A stretch of 7,408 nt of DNA, taken from contig CAJAHV010000372.1 in NCBI GenBank assembly GCA_903939555.1, positions 1-7,408 of the forward strand. The letters run 5' to 3'. The translations under genes and the position numbers were made by a program. The notes beneath the pieces were generated by a model that had not been told where the DNA came from, did not search any database, and was given only the letters and a program-made list of their open reading frames with translations. Below are positions 6,708-7,408 of this stretch, one piece after another. The first letter of the stretch is position 1. Every line of letters starts with the position of its first letter. The DNA is from an uncultured Alphaproteobacteria bacterium (lineage in GTDB: Bacteria; Pseudomonadota; Alphaproteobacteria; Sphingomonadales; Sphingomonadaceae).

Positions 6708-6832
6708 AGGGCGGCTCTCAGTCGCTTGTTCTGGTAATGGCCGGCAGTTCATCCACGACCAGCCTCTGCCGAGCCGATCAGCCATGGCGCATCATGTGCA
6801 TCGGACGGCGCCAATCAGCCGACAGGTGAATG

Positions 6833-7408
6833 TCAGTCAGCGATGCTGTCAGGCGTTGCACCAGAAATCGGCTCCGGCCAGTCGATCCGGTCGGCGCGGC
6901 TGAAAACCTCAAAACCATCGGGCCGCGCCACGGCCACCAGCGTCAGCCCGGCCGCTGTTGCGGTGTCGATTGCCAGGCTGGTCGGTGCCGACACCGCGAC
7001 GACGACGGCGGCGCCAAGGCTGCTGGCTTTCTGGATCATCTCGATCGACACGCGGCTGGTCAACAACAACATCGCGTCGCTGGTCGGCACGCCGCCGCGC
7101 CGCGCCGCGCCGATGAGCTTGTCGAGGGCATTGTGGCGACCGACATCCTCGCGCACGAGCAAGGGTGCCCCGCGCCGCCAAAGCGCTGCGGCATGCACCG
7201 CGCGCGTGGCGGCGCCGATCGGTTGCAATGCCGACAAGCCGGCCATGGCGGCAAGAATTTCGGGCGGCGTTGGCACGGGTCCATGGGCGACACAGGCGAC
7301 CGGCGGCCGGTTGGCCTCGGCCAGGCTTTCGATGCCGCACAGGCCGCAGCCGGTCGGGCCGGCAAGTCGCCGCCGCCGTTCCTGCGCCGCCCGCGCCAGC
7401 GCGTCGGC
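6833..7408 (-). CDS. fdhD: formate dehydrogenase sulfurtransferase FdhD (5' end outside window)
   Basis: The minus-strand frame is open from the right edge to a TGA at 6835-6833 and gives 191 residues. The family is usually 260-280 long, so about 80 N-terminal residues are missing. FdhD passes sulfur from the IscS cysteine desulfurase to the molybdenum cofactor before its insertion into formate dehydrogenase. The cysteine motif GCGLCGIES lies at residues 20-28 of the fragment, with C21 and C24 matching the CxxC of E. coli FdhD. Further family blocks follow: REDVGRHNALDKLIGA, LLLTSRVSIEMIQKA, VVVAVSAPTSLAI and GLTLVAVARPDGFEVF. A tail of about 20 residues follows (ADRIDWPEPISGATPDSIAD). The GTG at 7276 is not the start, because the CxxC block lies upstream in the same frame. 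The gene converges on the MoxR ATPase gene. Formate dehydrogenase genes are expected nearby or elsewhere but are not in the window. Confidence 0.95.
   Translation of the reverse strand, partial: ADALARAAQERRRRLAGPTGCGLCGIESLAEANRPPVACVAHGPVPTPPEILAAMAGLSALQPIGAATRAVHAAALWRRGAPLLVREDVGRHNALDKLIGAARRGGVPTSDAMLLLTSRVSIEMIQKASSLGAAVVVAVSAPTSLAIDTATAAGLTLVAVARPDGFEVFSRADRIDWPEPISGATPDSIAD

Noticed and set aside
6909..7365. Other minus-strand frames with ATG or GTG starts overlapping fdhD.
   Set aside because: They are out of frame with the FdhD sequence, which accounts for this stretch with CxxC, REDVGRHNALDK and other family blocks.

Overview
The window reads as a core chromosomal segment of a high-GC alphaproteobacterium, most likely a member of the Sphingomonadales. 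The reasons are the dnaG-rpoD gene order, a primary sigma factor with a long acidic insert typical of proteobacterial RpoD, GC-rich third codon positions, and exported small proteins with short leaders. No taxonomic search was possible, so this placement comes from familiarity with the protein sequences. I see no mobile element, tRNA, rRNA or CRISPR array.

Layout from left to right. Bases 1-1032 hold the 3' part of dnaG (primase: end of the TOPRIM domain plus the helicase-binding C-terminus). A 72-base spacer with a TATAAT match and a small hairpin leads into rpoD (1105-3165), a complete sigma-70. This is the replication/transcription part of the classical macromolecular synthesis operon. A strong 14-bp hairpin (3189-3221) follows rpoD.

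The middle holds two exported proteins of unknown function on the same strand. The first is a 554-residue TPR-like protein with several His-rich motifs and a CxxC (3233-4897). The second is a 225-residue secreted protein (4989-5666). Their leader peptides look alike (11 of 18 positions identical), which supports both start codons and hints at a shared export route.

The right part has a MoxR-type AAA+ ATPase (5818-6663). Its usual VWA-domain partner is not found immediately downstream. After a 169-base convergent gap with a GC-rich hairpin comes fdhD on the minus strand (6833-7408, 5' end cut by the window edge). FdhD is the sulfurtransferase that activates formate dehydrogenase.

The two housekeeping genes on the left work together in replication initiation and general transcription. 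The TPR gene, the secreted protein and the MoxR ATPase share a strand but are separated by 91 and 151 bases, with hairpins in places, so co-transcription is uncertain. I do not see a clear undescribed system here. The best leads are the His-rich exported TPR protein, the leader shared with its neighbour, and the apparently unpartnered MoxR ATPase.
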